A stretch of DNA of 64,000 bases, taken from the NCBI GenBank assembly GCA_028706475.1, contig JAQWBI010000001.1, positions 124,001-188,000 of the forward strand, in the 5' to 3' direction. Within the stretch, counting starts at the first letter, position 1; each line of letters starts with the position of its first letter. Source of the DNA: Candidatus Cloacimonadota bacterium (lineage in GTDB: Bacteria; Cloacimonadota; Cloacimonadia; Cloacimonadales; Cloacimonadaceae). Positions 35,577 to 44,173 of the stretch are shown here, piece after piece. Both the position numbers and the translations under genes were made by a program. The notes below the pieces were generated by a model, which saw only the letters and a list, made by a program, of their open reading frames with translations, made no database searches and was not told where the DNA came from.

Positions 35577-36884
35577 CTATCTCAATATATCCAAGATTAG
35601 CTTCTCTTTGTCCTTCTTATCCGGCATCAAGCGATAGGCCTTACGGATCAATTCAGCTACTTCCTTGCCCTTAATCTCGTCATTGGAGTGTACCATACCG
35701 ATCCGGCTGCCGGCTTCCACGTAATCTCCGATTTTGGGTTTCAGCAGGGCTCCGGCAGCATAATCCAAACTATCCGTAGTCTGCATTCTGCCGGCTTTGA
35801 TGCGCACCAACGCATAACCGATGGCTCGGGAATCGATCTCATGAACGTATCCGCTTTCTGTGGCGATGATGGGGATTTCGTATTTGGCCTGGTCAAAGAG
35901 GCTGTAATCCTCACACACTCTGGGATCTCCGCCTTGGGCAGTGATGATTTCGGCGAATTTTGCCAAAGCACTACCGTCTTTCAGCACTTTATTAATCATC
36001 GCTTCGGCTTCGGCATGTTCTTGTGCTTTTCCAGCTAATACAAGCATTTCCGCTACCAATGCGGTAGTGATCTCGTAAGTATCGTTCAGATGGTTACCTT
36101 TCAGATATTCTATGGCTTCGATGGTTTCCAGAGCATTGCCCACGGCTTCTCCCAAAGGGGAATTCATGTTCGAAAACACCACGGATACCTTTTGTCCAAA
36201 GCTTTCTCCAGTAGATTTCAAATGCTCTGCAAGTTCACGGGCCCGTTTCAGGTTTGGCATGAATGCGCCAGAACCGATCTTGAGATCAATCACCAGATAC
36301 TTTGTACCTTCAGCGATCTTTTTGCTCATGATGCTGGCGGTGATCAGGGCGGGGCTTTCAACGGTGGCGGTAACGTCCCGCAAGGCATAGATACGCTTGT
36401 CTGCCGGAACCATGGCAGCGGACTGTCCCACCAAGGCATAACCGTGTTTCAGCACCAGTGCTTTGAAGTCTTCCATGCTGTATTCGGTGTTGAATCCCGG
36501 AATGGCTTCCAGCTTGTCCAGTGTGCCTCCGGTGTGCCCCAATCCGCGTCCTGAGATCATGGGTACATACAGCCCCAAAGCTGCAGCGATGGGAGCCAGC
36601 ATCAGGCTTAGTTTGTCGCCTACTCCGCCGGTAGAATGCTTATCAGCTACGGGCAGGGCACTATCGAAGTAAATGCGTTTTCCGCTATCGATGTAGCTCT
36701 GGGTAAGCGCACTAATCTCCTGGGGCACCGCACCTTGAAAGTAGAAGCACATCAGCATGGCAGACATCTGATACTCGGAGATATCGCCCTTTAGATAACT
36801 CTGGATGAAGAATTGTATCTCGTCAGTACTCAATATATGTCCGTCGCGCTTTTTCAGGATCAGTTCTACGGGGTTGAATTGCAT
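35577..36884 (-). CDS. deoA: Thymidine/pyrimidine-nucleoside phosphorylase
   Basis: 435 residues, nucleoside phosphorylase family 3: DKHSTGGVGDK (phosphate loop, 81-91), SGRGLGHTGGTLDKLE, and K-I-A-E-G and D-L-K-I-G-S-G-A-F-M as the nucleoside-site strands, with a C-terminal alpha/beta lobe (VRIKAGR...G-A-L-L-K-P-K-I-G-D). It splits thymidine (or uridine) with phosphate. DeoA and Pdp are hard to part by eye. It follows phnE by 15 bp on the minus strand. Confidence 0.92.
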   Translation of the reverse strand: MQFNPVELILKKRDGHILSTDEIQFFIQSYLKGDISEYQMSAMLMCFYFQGAVPQEISALTQSYIDSGKRIYFDSALPVADKHSTGGVGDKLSLMLAPIAAALGLYVPMISGRGLGHTGGTLDKLEAIPGFNTEYSMEDFKALVLKHGYALVGQSAAMVPADKRIYALRDVTATVESPALITASIMSKKIAEGTKYLVIDLKIGSGAFMPNLKRARELAEHLKSTGESFGQKVSVVFSNMNSPLGEAVGNALETIEAIEYLKGNHLNDTYEITTALVAEMLVLAGKAQEHAEAEAMINKVLKDGSALAKFAEIITAQGGDPRVCEDYSLFDQAKYEIPIIATESGYVHEIDSRAIGYALVRIKAGRMQTTDSLDYAAGALLKPKIGDYVEAGSRIGMVHSNDEIKGKEVAELIRKAYRLMPDKKDKEKLILDILR

Positions 36885-36899
36885 CTTAATTCCTTTTCT

Positions 36900-37868
36900 T
36901 TAGTTTGATACCAGTTTCTCGCGTATGTAACCGCTGAATATATCCATCATCCAGACTACCAGTGCGATTAGCCACATTATCAGACCAACATTACGCCAGG
37001 ATAGCATCTGCTGTTCCTGATACAAGGCCAGACCGATGCCGCCCCCGCCAACAAAGCCCACGATCGTAGCCATGCGGACGTTTATGTCCCACCGGTAGAT
37101 GGTGAAAGCCAGATACGGCGCCAGGATCTGCGGTGCTACGGCGTAACGCCAAATCTGCAGTGTGGATGCACCGGTAGCTTTGATGGCTTCCACGGGACCG
37201 GGATCGATGTTTTCGATCTGTTCACTGTAGAGTTTGATCAGAGCGGCGATGGAGTGGATCCACAGCGCCAGCATACCGGCAAAAGGCCCTATGCCTACCC
37301 ATACCACAAAGATGATGGCCCACACTATGGCCTCGATGGAACGGAAGATGGTGGAAACCGTACGAATAAAGATATATACTATCTTGCCGGCAAGACTGCC
37401 ATACATGAGATTCTTTGCTGCAAAGAAAGAAAGCACAAAGGCAAATGGGATAGCCAGAATGGTTGCCATCAAAGCCAGGTAGATGGTTTCCACCAAGGCT
37501 GCCAGCATCGGCACCAGATTCGCAGTATTGGGTCGAAAGATACCGCTGAGGATAGATGCGGTGTTTGCGCCTTTGGTTAAGAAATCCAGGGGACGCACTT
37601 CCACTATTACCCAGGCCATCATGATCGAGATGATCACGGAAAAGGCGGCTTCATACTTCCAGAAGCTCTTTAGCCTCTGTTTGCCTAATATCTTCTGTGC
37701 CAGAGCGGCATTCAGAGAGACCAAAAGTAGAGCCGGCGCTGCGGGAACCAGCAGAATGAGTCCTATGGGAATGCTTATCTCGCCAAGACGCAGCATCAAC
37801 CATGCGATACAGGCAATGTTGTACAGCCAAAAGCCGTATTCTATCAGAATATATTTCAGGACTTTCAT
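36900..37868 (-). CDS. phnE: PhnE-type phosphonate/phosphate ABC transporter permease
   Basis: 322 residues from ATG 37868, chosen because AAGGAAG sits upstream; an ATG 27 bp earlier is possible. Two N-terminal helices, then the BPD_transp_1 domain: L-V-E-T-I-Y-L-A-L-M-A-T-I, F-F-A-A-K-N-L, and an EAA-like loop V-E-A-I-K-A-T-G-A-S. The late VGGGGIG block is PhnE-like. The ATPase (PhnC) and binding protein (PhnD) are not adjacent; the downstream gene is deoA. Its substrate may therefore not be phosphonate. Confidence 0.85.
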   Translation of the reverse strand: MKVLKYILIEYGFWLYNIACIAWLMLRLGEISIPIGLILLVPAAPALLLVSLNAALAQKILGKQRLKSFWKYEAAFSVIISIMMAWVIVEVRPLDFLTKGANTASILSGIFRPNTANLVPMLAALVETIYLALMATILAIPFAFVLSFFAAKNLMYGSLAGKIVYIFIRTVSTIFRSIEAIVWAIIFVVWVGIGPFAGMLALWIHSIAALIKLYSEQIENIDPGPVEAIKATGASTLQIWRYAVAPQILAPYLAFTIYRWDINVRMATIVGFVGGGGIGLALYQEQQMLSWRNVGLIMWLIALVVWMMDIFSGYIREKLVSN

Positions 37869-38044
37869 AATCTTCCTTTTGTTCAGGATATTCATAAATA
37901 ATATAAAAGAAAGTCTATCCGGACGTGGCGCTTTCCGTCAAGGTTTTTGTTCTGATACTGCTTTCACTACACACATAGAGTCAGTTTTGAAGGCAGCTGG
38001 TGATACATATTGGTGATAATGGGTGGTCAAACGGCACTTTTTGG

Positions 38045-38072
38045 TTGACAAAGATTGCTATCTGTTTAAGTA
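38045..38072 (+). promoter_or_regulatory. Possible promoter for the ferritin-like gene
   Basis: TTGACA (38045-38050), 16-bp spacer, TAAGTA (38067-38072); 37 bp before the ATG. The -10 match is weak. Confidence 0.4.
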
Positions 38073-38108
38073 AGGATATTAGTAAAAAAGTACTGTTTGG
38101 AGGATAAT

Positions 38109-38597
38109 ATGCCTACATATTCTGTTAATGAAGTCATCGAATTTGCCGTTCAGATCGAGAAAAACGGCTATGCATTCTACAATGAAGCCAGTAAGCGCAA
38201 GGATTTGGAAGCCAAAGCGAGAGAATTTATTGAGAAGCTTCGAGATGAAGAGTTGAATCACGAAAAGACCTTCCTTGCTTTACGCAGTGATGCGGACATG
38301 AAAGATCTGGAACTCACGGCAGATTGGGAATTGATCTCCGAGTATCTGAAAACCATAGTAGAAAGCCGCATCTTCAACAGCGAAGATTCCGCCATCAAGA
38401 AAGCAACCTCTGCCAAAGATCTTCTGGAAATAGTGAACAACGCCATCTCCTTCGAGAAAGATACTCTGCTTTATTTCCACGCCATCAACGACGGTTTGTA
38501 CAACACCAAAGCCAGAAAGATATTGCACAAAATCATCAATGAAGAGGTATCTCACGTCCTGAGGCTGAACGACTATAAAAAGACTCTCTCAGCATAA
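38109..38597 (+). CDS. Ferritin-like di-iron protein (rubrerythrin-type, no rubredoxin domain)
   Basis: 162 residues from ATG 38109, preceded by GGAGG (TTG at 38097 is within the ribosome site). A four-helix bundle is implied by the iron ligands E-K-N-G-Y-A-F-Y (helix 1), E-E-L-N-H-E-K (helix 2), F-E-K-D-T-L-L-Y-F (helix 3), and N-E-E-V-S-H-V (helix 4). No C-terminal rubredoxin cysteines. Such proteins handle peroxide or iron in anaerobes. First of a group of three + strand genes. Confidence 0.85.
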   Translation: MPTYSVNEVIEFAVQIEKNGYAFYNEASKRKDLEAKAREFIEKLRDEELNHEKTFLALRSDADMKDLELTADWELISEYLKTIVESRIFNSEDSAIKKATSAKDLLEIVNNAISFEKDTLLYFHAINDGLYNTKARKILHKIINEEVSHVLRLNDYKKTLSA

Positions 38598-38617
38598 GGA
38601 GTAAGCACACCCGGTAC

Positions 38618-39127
38618 ATGGCAAGACGAAAGAAACACAAGCTGCTGGGGGTTGTGATTGCAATCCTGGCGCTTGGTATCATACTAACCTACAATCCGGT
38701 TTCCTTGCGTGTAATGACGGTGGGAGTGGCTGTGTGGCACAAGATCGATCCAGCCATATTCTATCGTCTCATCAGCACTGAAAGCAGTTTTCGCAGCTTT
38801 GCCATCTCTCCAAAATCTGCCATCGGTCTAGGTCAGATACAAGAGGGCACCGCAATGTACATCAATTCCGAACACAAACGGGGTATGCTTTTTTTGCCCA
38901 TATACAACCTGAATCTCTCGGCCCGGTATCTGAACTATCTGAACGGGAAATACCGGGGCAACTGGAGCCTGGTACTGGCTGCATACAACTGGGGAGAATC
39001 CAATGTTTCGCGCCGTATGAAGGGGATTGAGATCGATCCCAATAGAGATTATCGGGACAAGTTCCGGGACATCCCGGAAACATGGAATTACATCGCTAAA
39101 ATCTTGCCATCCCGAAAAAAGGCTTGA
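38618..39127 (+). CDS. Membrane-anchored lytic transglycosylase (SLT domain)
   Basis: 169 residues. Basic N-terminus, one TM segment (about 9-24), then an SLT lysozyme-like domain: ISTESSFRS with catalytic E55, S-A-I-G-L-G-Q-I-Q, L-N-L-S-A-R-Y-L, AAYNWGES, and E-T-W-N-Y-I-A-K-I. It cleaves peptidoglycan between MurNAc and GlcNAc. It lies next to a pilin-like gene, so making a wall gap for an envelope machine is possible (inference). Confidence 0.9.
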   Translation: MARRKKHKLLGVVIAILALGIILTYNPVSLRVMTVGVAVWHKIDPAIFYRLISTESSFRSFAISPKSAIGLGQIQEGTAMYINSEHKRGMLFLPIYNLNLSARYLNYLNGKYRGNWSLVLAAYNWGESNVSRRMKGIEIDPNRDYRDKFRDIPETWNYIAKILPSRKKA

Positions 39128-39180
39128 CGAATAATGGCTGTTCAAAACAGCATATCTTTAGAAATCGATAGGAGCGTAAA

Positions 39181-39834
39181 ATGCTGCGTAACCAACACGG
39201 AATCTCGGTATATACCGTCCTTAGCATAATTCTTTTTATCGCTTTGATCTTTGTCTTGGCGATCCCGAATTTCTACAACTTGGACAAAGAACAAAACGTG
39301 GAAGATTGCATCAATAATATGAAAGAAATCTGGGTTGCCACCACGGACTACATTAGAGACACCAATGCGGATTTCAGCGGTGATCTCTCGATCTTGCGAA
39401 CTACCCGCAAAGCTACAGACAACAGTAACTACTATCTGGGCTCTAAATCATATTGCCCCGAAACATCCCGGCAAAAAGAAGAGTACGTTGTTTATGGCAA
39501 ATACGTGGCAGAAACCATCGGCACTGAAATAAAACACAATTATGGTGTCATTGTCTATTGCCCAAATCTGGCTGAATTTCCCAAGCACTTTATTCCCAAA
39601 GTCTTCTATGAAAACATGGAGCCCACTCAACTGCAAAACTACATGATCGACGACCTGGATTATATCAACTCCGAAACCGGTTCCAATGGCGTAAAGAAGA
39701 AAGAGATGGTGGAAAAGTACATCGAAATCTGGAAGACAGACCCCGATGCCTTTGCCAAACGCAAAGCCGATATCTCTGCTCTTCGTGCCATTCTTTTCCC
39801 CGAAAACTTCGGTTTCACCACTCAGGGAAACTAA
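39181..39834 (+). CDS. Pseudopilin-like protein lacking Glu+5
   Basis: 217 residues. A short basic leader ending in H-G precedes a long hydrophobic helix (ISVYTVLSIILFIALIFVLA), the layout of a class III (type IV pilin/pseudopilin) signal with cleavage after glycine. The residue at +5 is Thr rather than the usual Glu, as in some tip pseudopilins. The C-terminal part has two widely spaced cysteines (S-Y-C-P and V-Y-C-P) that could pair. No other pilus or type II secretion genes are near. Confidence 0.6.
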   Translation: MLRNQHGISVYTVLSIILFIALIFVLAIPNFYNLDKEQNVEDCINNMKEIWVATTDYIRDTNADFSGDLSILRTTRKATDNSNYYLGSKSYCPETSRQKEEYVVYGKYVAETIGTEIKHNYGVIVYCPNLAEFPKHFIPKVFYENMEPTQLQNYMIDDLDYINSETGSNGVKKKEMVEKYIEIWKTDPDAFAKRKADISALRAILFPENFGFTTQGN

Positions 39835-39849
39835 GATATACTTACTTTG

Positions 39850-39875
39850 AAGCGGGCGGAGCAATATGCCCGCTT
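39850..39875 (+). terminator. Hairpin terminator after the pilin-like gene
   Basis: Stem AAGCGGGC (39850-39857)/GCCCGCTT (39868-39875), 10-nt loop, followed by TACTCTGTG, only weakly T-rich. Confidence 0.6.
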
Positions 39876-39996
39876 TACTCTGTGTAGAGCCCCGTTTTTA
39901 ATAGCTGTCCGGTATCCTTCTTTCAGCGGTGCTACCCGCCTCTGACGGATCCCTGAAGCAACCCCCTCCTTCAATCTATTACAGCATCGAGGTACA

Positions 39997-41277
39997 ATGC
40001 AATATCAAGAATTTTTAGACCACATCTATCAGCGCTATTCTGGAAACGTGAAGCTGGAGTTGGGCCGTATGGAAGGGCTACTAAAGGACATGGGCGAGCC
40101 CCAAAAACAACTGCACGGCTTTCATGTGGCTGGGACAAACGGCAAAGGCAGCATCTGTGCCAGCCTGGAAGCTCTTGCTCTGGCTCACGGCCAACGTACC
40201 GGCTTGAACACTTCACCACACCTGATCAACTACACAGAGCGCTTCAGGATAGATGGGAAAGAATTGGATATCAAGCCCATTCTGGATGCATTTAACCAGT
40301 ATGAAGAGCTGTTCAACAAATGGGAAGCCTCTTTCTTCGAGATCACCACTGCCATCGCTTTTGCCCTCTTTGCCAGAGCCAATCTCGATCTATCCATCAT
40401 CGAAGTAGGTTTGGGAGGCAGGCTGGACGCCACCAATCTCTTTATTCCGGATATTAGTGCCATCAGTACAATCGGGCTGGATCACATCAAGACTCTGGGC
40501 AGCAACACCCAGATTATCGCCGCGGAAAAGGCGGGGATCATAAAAAGTGGCGTACCCCTGGTCTTGGGAGACATTGAAGCTCCGGCAAAGGAAGTGATTC
40601 TGGACAGAGCCACTGCCATGGGCGCTCTCACATATCAATTTGGCACAGATTGGAAGGTGGAGATTGTCTCGGACAACACCGCCGGAATCTGCTTTGAATA
40701 TGTGTTTGGTAAATACATTTATCGGGGTCTGAAGAGCAACCTCATGGGCGAACACCAGGCCGCAAACATCGGCTTGGCGATCACTGCCTTCATCCTGTAT
40801 TGCGAGAAACACAAGCTGCAGATTTGTGAGCAAAAAATCCGCAATGCTTTACTAAAGATCAATTGGGCAGGCCGTATGCAGGTACTTTCCACTCAACCCA
40901 CCGTGATCGTGGACGGTGCTCATAATGTACATGGAGTCACAGCTTTGATGGCTACTCTGAATAAAGTGTTTCCAGACAGAAAGCTGCGCTTTGTCATCTC
41001 CATACTGGCCGATAAAGACTACAGTGAAATGATCCGCTTATTCTGCTCGCAAGCCGAACGGCTGTATGTGGCGCAAAACAAATCCGATCGTGCAGCCAGC
41101 GCTGAAGCTCAATTGACTCAGATCGCCAAACACCACATCCCCGCTACGGCATATCCCTCAGTAGCGGAAGCGTATAAAGCAGCCATTAGGGATGCCGGTA
41201 GAAATGGCGTCGTGGTGGCTGGTGGATCGCTATATACCGTTGGAGAAGTAATCTCCGCACACAAGGCTGATGCATAA
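39997..41277 (+). CDS. folC: Dihydrofolate/folylpolyglutamate synthase
   Basis: 426 residues, Mur-ligase family. P-loop GTNGKGS at 46-52, SPHLINYTERFRI, E-V-G-L-G-G-R-L-D-A-T-N, G-L-D-H, E-K-A-G-I-I-K, and V-D-G-A-H-N (C-terminal Mur ligase part). It joins glutamate to dihydropteroate and folates. It overlaps rnhC by 8 bp. No ribosome site is obvious, but the ATG gives the standard N-terminus. Confidence 0.93.
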   Translation: MQYQEFLDHIYQRYSGNVKLELGRMEGLLKDMGEPQKQLHGFHVAGTNGKGSICASLEALALAHGQRTGLNTSPHLINYTERFRIDGKELDIKPILDAFNQYEELFNKWEASFFEITTAIAFALFARANLDLSIIEVGLGGRLDATNLFIPDISAISTIGLDHIKTLGSNTQIIAAEKAGIIKSGVPLVLGDIEAPAKEVILDRATAMGALTYQFGTDWKVEIVSDNTAGICFEYVFGKYIYRGLKSNLMGEHQAANIGLAITAFILYCEKHKLQICEQKIRNALLKINWAGRMQVLSTQPTVIVDGAHNVHGVTALMATLNKVFPDRKLRFVISILADKDYSEMIRLFCSQAERLYVAQNKSDRAASAEAQLTQIAKHHIPATAYPSVAEAYKAAIRDAGRNGVVVAGGSLYTVGEVISAHKADA

Positions 41278-42208
41278 AGAGATCCAGAGTTATCTCTCCC
41301 ATCTTACACCCATGCTTCTGACGCGCGGGATAGACATCTATCTGCAACAAGAGATTGCCTGGGGACATCAATTGAAGGTGCGACGCGGCAACGACTGTGC
41401 AACGATCAACATCTATTACAGCGAAAAGAAAGGGATCAGCAGAGTATTGAGCTCAGTCAAAGACAGTAGCCTGAAACAGGAACTTGAGCTGCTGCTATTG
41501 GGAGAAAAGGAAGAGAATGCTTTCGCCGGATTTCACAACTGGCATCGCTGGATCGGTAGCGATGAATGTGGAAAAGGCGATTATTTCGGCCCCCTGGTGA
41601 CCTCTGCCTTCTATGTAAGCGCAGAGCAGGTTTCAGCCCTACAAGCCTTGGGAGTGCAGGATAGTAAACATTTGAACGATCCCCGCATCGTGAAAATAGC
41701 TAAAAGCATCTACCTGAATTTCCCCAACCAAGCCGCCTGCATCGTACTTAAACCCAGCAAATACAACGAACTGATCGCTGATTTCCGCATGCAGAAGCTG
41801 AACCTCAATGACCTCCTGGCATGGTTGCATGAAAGAGTGATCATGGAGCTTTTTGCTGCTCACGCCGATGCAGAAGGCTCTGTGGTAGATCAGTTTTCCC
41901 GAACTCAGAAAGTGAAGAACCGCATAAACAAGAAGCAACCGCAATTGAATGTGATTGAACGACCATCCGGTGAGCGGGATATTGCAGTAGCTGCAGCTTC
42001 GATTTTGGCACGCTATCAGTTTCTGGAAGCCCGGGCAGTATTGGAACGGCGCTACAAGTTCAGTTTTCCCAAAGGAGCCGGACCTTCAGCAGTCAAGGCC
42101 GCACGTGAGTATCTGGTTCAACATCCTTCAGGGAGGTTGGCTGATGTGGCAAAAGTGCATTTCAAAACCACACAGAGTCTGCTACCTGATATCTTCGATG
42201 ATATATAA
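41270..42208 (+). CDS. rnhC: Ribonuclease HIII
   Basis: 312 residues. An N-terminal TBP-like substrate-binding part (about 1-90) precedes the RNase H fold: GSDECGKGDYFGP with D98-E99 as first metal ligands, Q-D-S-K-H-L, and V-D-Q-F further on. The N-terminal extension and G-x-G-D-Y-F-G-P set it apart from HII. It cuts RNA in RNA/DNA hybrids. Overlaps folC by 8 bp. Confidence 0.92.
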   Translation: MHKEIQSYLSHLTPMLLTRGIDIYLQQEIAWGHQLKVRRGNDCATINIYYSEKKGISRVLSSVKDSSLKQELELLLLGEKEENAFAGFHNWHRWIGSDECGKGDYFGPLVTSAFYVSAEQVSALQALGVQDSKHLNDPRIVKIAKSIYLNFPNQAACIVLKPSKYNELIADFRMQKLNLNDLLAWLHERVIMELFAAHADAEGSVVDQFSRTQKVKNRINKKQPQLNVIERPSGERDIAVAAASILARYQFLEARAVLERRYKFSFPKGAGPSAVKAAREYLVQHPSGRLADVAKVHFKTTQSLLPDIFDDI

Positions 42209-42508
42209 TCTCTATAGATGTTCCCGGAAATCTCGCAATCGACACGGGAAGAACCTCGAAGGAACTAAAGTATAAATATCTATAAACATAGAAAGGACGG
42301 TAAACAACAAAGTTCTTGACAGATTTCATAGTATTCAGAACTTGTAAATAACAACGTAGCATAACAATCCACAGCCTCACTGGCGATTCGTTACGGCTTA
42401 TCTGATTACAAGGCTTTAAAGGTCTTTTATTTTACTCATCTGGGCTTTTGCCCTATATTTAACTTACTAATTATTAACATGATACATGCCAATCTTGGAG
42501 AAATGTAT
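42209..42508 (+). promoter_or_regulatory. Intergenic region with candidate promoter
   Basis: 300 bp without a gene. TTTACT (42431-42436)-N17-TATATT (42454-42459) is a plausible promoter 50 bp before the start at 42509. A second TTGACA (42316-42321) lacks a -10, and lies in a weak inverted repeat (AGTTCT...AGAACT). Confidence 0.4.
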
Positions 42509-43351
42509 ATGATCAAAGAAGTAGGACGTCTGAATATTGACGACTATAAATTACTCGACGCTCAGGTAGAGAAAATCTTCCGCAACATGGACAAAGACAA
42601 AGTAGCTCTGGCTATCAAACAAATCACAGATGTGGGAAATACAGCGAACTACTTTGTCCGCGAAGAACTCGGTAAACGCCTGGCAGCTTACACTGGAACC
42701 GGCAATCTGGATCAGGTTTGCGGCGATCTCTTGGGAGATTATATCTACGGCATCAGAGCCACAGGGCTCTTTTATTTCTACTACAGGTATCAGGATGATC
42801 CGGTGCGCATCATCACAACCCTTGGTAAAACATACGAATCCGTTCCCTGGGAAAGCGAAACCATCTGTTTTGAATTGTGGAAGCGCTTCCCCGATGCCAT
42901 GCGTGAACAAATGCCGCTGTGGGCTGAAAGCGACAACGAAAAGAAGCGCGCCATGAGCATGCACGGCATGGAAAACATCGCCGCCCGCAATCCCCAATTT
43001 GTACTCACCTTCATCTCTCGCCTCTTGGATGACGAAAGCGAAGAAGTCCAGAAAAAGATCTCCCACATCCTAACCCAGGTTGGCAGAGTACGCCCCATCC
43101 AAACTTACGTAAATGTCCGCCGCTGGCTGCTGGATGCCGACGAAATCCGCTTCAACACCATCTGGCAAACCTTGAAAAAACTGGCCAATATCTACACGCA
43201 AAAGAGCAAGAAAGATCGCGGAAACGATTTTATCAGCATTTCCCAACGCACCATTGCCGATTGGAAGAAAGACCCCAATCCCAATGTGCAAAGTATGGGC
43301 AATAAACTTGGCTCCGTGATCCACATGCGCAAGAAGGCAAATGCCCGCTAA
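42509..43351 (+). CDS. HEAT-repeat protein, DNA-alkylation-repair-like
   Basis: 280 residues from ATG 42509 (GGAG 8 bp upstream; earlier ATGs at 42479 and 42503 are worse placed). All-helical, with repeated helix pairs such as N-P-Q-F-V-L-T-F-I-S-R-L-L-D-D-E-S-E-E-V-Q, as in AlkC/AlkD-type HEAT-like proteins. The tryptophan/aspartate pocket of true AlkD is not clear here. It overlaps trmJ by 11 bp. It could be a glycosylase relative or only a scaffold. Confidence 0.6.
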   Translation: MIKEVGRLNIDDYKLLDAQVEKIFRNMDKDKVALAIKQITDVGNTANYFVREELGKRLAAYTGTGNLDQVCGDLLGDYIYGIRATGLFYFYYRYQDDPVRIITTLGKTYESVPWESETICFELWKRFPDAMREQMPLWAESDNEKKRAMSMHGMENIAARNPQFVLTFISRLLDDESEEVQKKISHILTQVGRVRPIQTYVNVRRWLLDADEIRFNTIWQTLKKLANIYTQKSKKDRGNDFISISQRTIADWKKDPNPNVQSMGNKLGSVIHMRKKANAR

Positions 43352-44078
43352 TCTATCCCGAATCAGTATCATCCTGGTGGAACCCATCTATGCCGGGAAT
43401 GTGGGCGCAATCGCCAGGATCATGAACAACTTTTGCTTTACAGACCTGCGCATTGTAGGCTCGGTTCCGCAGAAGAATGATTTTTACCTTGCCATGCACT
43501 CCGAACACCTCTTGGAAGACGCACGCATCTTTCCTACTTTGGCAGAAGCCATCACGGATCTTGACCGTGTGATAGCCTTCTCCCGCAGATTGGGAAAGAC
43601 CAAACCTATAGACCTGTCTCCCATGCAGATGGCCGCCTATGTCCACGAACTTCCGGAGCTCAAGCTCGGGCTTGTCTTCGGCCGCGAAACCTTTGGCCTC
43701 ACCGATGAAGAAGCCGATCTATGCCCCCTGCGCTGTCACTTCAGCGCAAACAAAGCCTTTCCTTCCATCAATCTGGCTCAGGCCGTGGCTCTTGCCACCT
43801 ACGAAATCCAAAGTTTTGAACAGCGCAATCTGGAAGACGGGGGGACAAAGAAGAACGGAGCTGTAGACGGCGAGGAACTGGGCAAAATATATCGTTATAT
43901 GAAAGATGTACTTGGTGATATCGGCTATTTCACAAATCACGAAACTACGAATTGGGATGCCTTCCTCAAAAAGATGCTGGCGCAACTGAATCCAAACAAA
44001 GAAATGGTCTATCGCCTGCGGCAGATGTTCAATCGCATTCATGTTTTGGTTACCGGCAAAGGCAAAGGCTATGAATAA
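43341..44078 (+). CDS. tRNA/rRNA 2'-O-methyltransferase, TrmJ-type SPOUT
   Basis: 245 residues. SPOUT methyltransferase with deep trefoil knot motifs: I-I-L-V-E-P-I-Y-A-G-N-V-G-A-I-A-R (N-terminal), LGLVFGRETFGLTDEE, and PSINLAQAVALATYE. TrmJ methylates the ribose at tRNA position 32. A C-terminal helical extension (about 170-245) matches the TrmJ dimer region. Overlaps both neighbours' message, so it is co-translated with the HEAT protein. Confidence 0.88.
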   Translation: MPANLSRISIILVEPIYAGNVGAIARIMNNFCFTDLRIVGSVPQKNDFYLAMHSEHLLEDARIFPTLAEAITDLDRVIAFSRRLGKTKPIDLSPMQMAAYVHELPELKLGLVFGRETFGLTDEEADLCPLRCHFSANKAFPSINLAQAVALATYEIQSFEQRNLEDGGTKKNGAVDGEELGKIYRYMKDVLGDIGYFTNHETTNWDAFLKKMLAQLNPNKEMVYRLRQMFNRIHVLVTGKGKGYE

Positions 44079-44173
44079 CTATCATTACAAAACCGTCAAT
44101 TGGAATAATCCTTGCTCGTCAAAACACAGGCGAAGACTTGTTCAAGGATATTCTTTTATCTAAGGAAGCTTCA

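Noticed and set aside
42446-42460. Possible lineage-specific promoter box (TTTTGCCCTATATTT), with similar strings at 28474-28487 and 63637-63650
   Set aside because: Spacing and flanks differ between the three sites; too few cases to separate from chance AT-rich -10 boxes.
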